Shown here: piece by piece, positions 62,469 to 64,000 of the stretch
Layout of the letters: the number at the start of each line of letters is the position of its first letter
Numbering within the stretch: position 1 is the stretch's first letter
Assembly: GCF_002072955.1 (NCBI RefSeq)
Contig: NZ_LPUF01000002.1
Location: 62,001 to 126,000 of the forward strand
Direction of reading: 5' to 3'
Source of the DNA: Methyloprofundus sedimenti
GTDB taxonomy: Bacteria; Pseudomonadota; Gammaproteobacteria; Methylococcales; Methylomonadaceae
DNA length: 64,000 nt
Position numbers and translations under genes: made by a program
The notes under the pieces: generated by a model
Database searches by the model: none
Seen by the model: the letters and a program-made list of their open reading frames with translations, nothing else
What the model was told of the DNA's origin: nothing

Positions 62469-64000
62469 GACGCGGTTTGCAAATTAAATAATCATTAACC
62501 ACCAGCGCATCAAGACCGGTGCTCAAAAAAACCGCGAGTGCATCGTCCAAAGAATGAATCAGCGGTTTGCCCATGACATTAAAACTGGTATTTAATAGCA
62601 TGGGGATCTGAGTTTGCTGATAAAAGCAGTTAATCAATTGATAAAAACGCGGATTCCAATCTTGTTTGACGGTCTGCAAACGCCCGGTACCATCAACATG
62701 ACAGACGGCCGCTATGTGTTCCTGCATGTTTTCTCGAATACGCAGAGTTTTATCCATATACGGGGATTCATGATAATGCTCAAAAAACTCTTCGGCATGT
62801 TCATGCAATACCGACGGCGCGAAGGGTCGAAAACTTTCCCGAAATTTCACTTTTTGATTGATATTATCCTTGGTCGCTGCAAATCTTGGGTCTGCCAGAA
62901 TGGAACGATTACCCAGGGCACGCGGACCAAACTCTGCCCTACCCTGTACCCACCCAATCAGTTGACCCTGTGCCAGTAAGTCAGCTGTAGCTTCACAAAT
63001 ACTATCCGGTAAATACTGGATATTTAGAGCACGATTGTATTGAATTAAGTTTTTCACCGCGTTATCAGGAATTGCCGAACCTAAATAAGCAGATTTAATA
63101 GCCGCATCAGCAAGCGCTAAACCGGGGTGTTGACAATGTAATGCAAGCCATGCAGCTCCTAATGCAGTGCCATCATCGGCCGGTGCAGAGGGAATAAAAA
63201 CCCGGTTAAAATCAGTGCGCTCTTTTATCTGTCCATTAAAAGCTGAATTTAAAGCACAGCCTCCGCCTAATGCAAGGTTTTGACTGCCGGTCTCATGCTG
63301 TAGATGCTGCAATAACTTAGTCATCAATTCAGCAAAAAAATATTGCCCTGTAAACGCCAGATCTGCAGCTTGTTCTATAGGATCCTGATCATGTCGTTTG
63401 AATTTTTCCAGCGCCGCGATGCTGGTAAACAGGCTATTGGATTGATGCAGGCAATCAAAGCCCTTGACAGTAATAGTGTTTTTTAACAGCTCATAAAGCG
63501 CCTGATTGAGCTGTCCATAAGGAGCCAGGCCCATGACCTTCCATTCTTCTCCTTTAAGCCAGTCAAAACCGCATAGCTCAGTGACTTTCATATAATAAAA
63601 GCCAATACTACCTGTGCCTCGGGTTTCATACAGGCAGTTTAAGCGTTGATCTTTGAAATGATAAAAGCCCATAGAGCCATTTTCACCAAAAGAATCGATC
63701 ACTGCACAGGCGGAGTCAGAAAACGGACTGCTGTAACAAGCAGTCGCGGCATGGGTTAAGTGGTGATGATAATCAACAAAGGATATTGTGCAGTCAGGAT
63801 AATATTCGGCAATAATCCGCGCTAGATTAATCCCGCCACTGTCAATATGATTACGCTGACTGGCAATCATATGGTGCAGTTGATAATTTTTAAGTGGGGA
63901 ACGCAGTTTTTTTATGCCTTTTTTGTTTAAACCAGGAGCCGTTAAACACCCAAGTGCAGCAATAATATTCTCATATAAAGGGCGTTTTTTGCGCCAATTG
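62461..64000 (-). CDS. Carbamoyltransferase, NodU/CmcH family (5' end outside window)
   Basis: C-terminal ~513 residues of a carbamoyltransferase; the open frame continues without a stop to the end of the window, so the start lies beyond 64000. The N-terminal Kae1-like ATP/carbamoyl-adenylate domain is seen in YHHHLTHAATAC and the Fe/ATP motifs VIDSFGENGS and LALGGGCALNS; the C-terminal YrdC-like domain shows GWVQGRAEFGPRALGNRSILADPR and LLNTSFNVMGKPL. Enzymes of this family attach a carbamoyl group to sugars or antibiotic scaffolds. Being first in a row with a di-iron protein, an AlkB-like enzyme and a phosphatidyltransferase, it probably modifies a lipid or secondary metabolite. Confidence 0.9.
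   Translation of the reverse strand, partial: NWRKKRPLYENIIAALGCLTAPGLNKKGIKKLRSPLKNYQLHHMIASQRNHIDSGGINLARIIAEYYPDCTISFVDYHHHLTHAATACYSSPFSDSACAVIDSFGENGSMGFYHFKDQRLNCLYETRGTGSIGFYYMKVTELCGFDWLKGEEWKVMGLAPYGQLNQALYELLKNTITVKGFDCLHQSNSLFTSIAALEKFKRHDQDPIEQAADLAFTGQYFFAELMTKLLQHLQHETGSQNLALGGGCALNSAFNGQIKERTDFNRVFIPSAPADDGTALGAAWLALHCQHPGLALADAAIKSAYLGSAIPDNAVKNLIQYNRALNIQYLPDSICEATADLLAQGQLIGWVQGRAEFGPRALGNRSILADPRFAATKDNINQKVKFRESFRPFAPSVLHEHAEEFFEHYHESPYMDKTLRIRENMQEHIAAVCHVDGTGRLQTVKQDWNPRFYQLINCFYQQTQIPMLLNTSFNVMGKPLIHSLDDALAVFLSTGLDALVVNDYLICKPRHE

Overview
The window looks like chromosomal DNA of an AT-leaning gammaproteobacterium. The strongest pointer is the block recA-recX-alaS-lysC-csrA followed by tRNA-Ser, a gammaproteobacterial arrangement, together with succinylase-type lysine genes (dapC, dapD, dapE). 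A methanotroph or related Methylococcales is plausible from the overall gene mix (arsenosugar genes, AlkB-like enzyme, many palindromic repeats), but no methane- or methanol-oxidation gene is present, so that is only an inference.

Layout. 0-0.7 kb: an unmarked, decayed REP-associated transposase (RAYT). 1-5.4 kb: phosphate uptake operon pstS-pstC-pstA-pstB, with pstC split by a 1035-bp IS630-type element. 5.6-12.3 kb: a compact minus-strand glycan operon (two GT2 enzymes, a multi-spanning protein, an SMR-like flippase candidate, an epimerase, a TIM-barrel isomerase, an FAD oxidoreductase and a DUF218 protein). 12.3-13.6 kb: relic-rich DNA and copy 1 of a ~240-bp repeat. 13.7-15.5 kb: merR-merT-merP-copZ without merA, with a well-formed MerR-type promoter. 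15.7-19.1 kb: arsenosugar genes arsM, two TIGR-type glycosyltransferases and arsS. 19.9-27.1 kb: four large glycosyltransferases. 27.1-36.5 kb: a Type I restriction-modification locus whose hsdS is split by an IS30 element, whose hsdM carries an in-frame palindromic repeat, and whose hsdS-hsdR gap is filled by a RAYT and a REP array. 36.8-43.1 kb: three tRNAs, csrA, lysC, alaS, recX, recA. 43.2-52.3 kb: repeat copy 3, a phosphate-selective porin with a Pho box, an orphan binding protein, moaA with a damaged C-terminus, a lipoprotein rhodanese, a membrane AlbA_2 protein, a second IS30 and a DUF481 protein. 52.4-57.7 kb: the dap operon with a diguanylate cyclase inside it. 57.9-64 kb: a small exported protein and a possible lipid or natural-product operon (carbamoyltransferase, heme-oxygenase-like protein, AlkB-like enzyme, CDP-alcohol phosphatidyltransferase); the carbamoyltransferase runs off the end.

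Themes. (1) Mobile DNA has broken two systems at points that can be read to the base: the IS630 in pstC and the IS30 in hsdS both show target duplications, and in both cases removal in silico restores the frame. (2) A ~240-bp family with terminal inverted repeats occurs three times, each with a conserved pair of inverted DnaA-box-like 9-mers; this is the best candidate for something undescribed. (3) Three genes (the IS630 transposase, a ribbon-helix-helix antitoxin, moaA) are each one base in a homopolymer away from a normal frame, which may be mutation or read error. (4) Phosphate control: a broken Pst transporter in the same genome as a Pho-box porin suggests altered Pho regulation.
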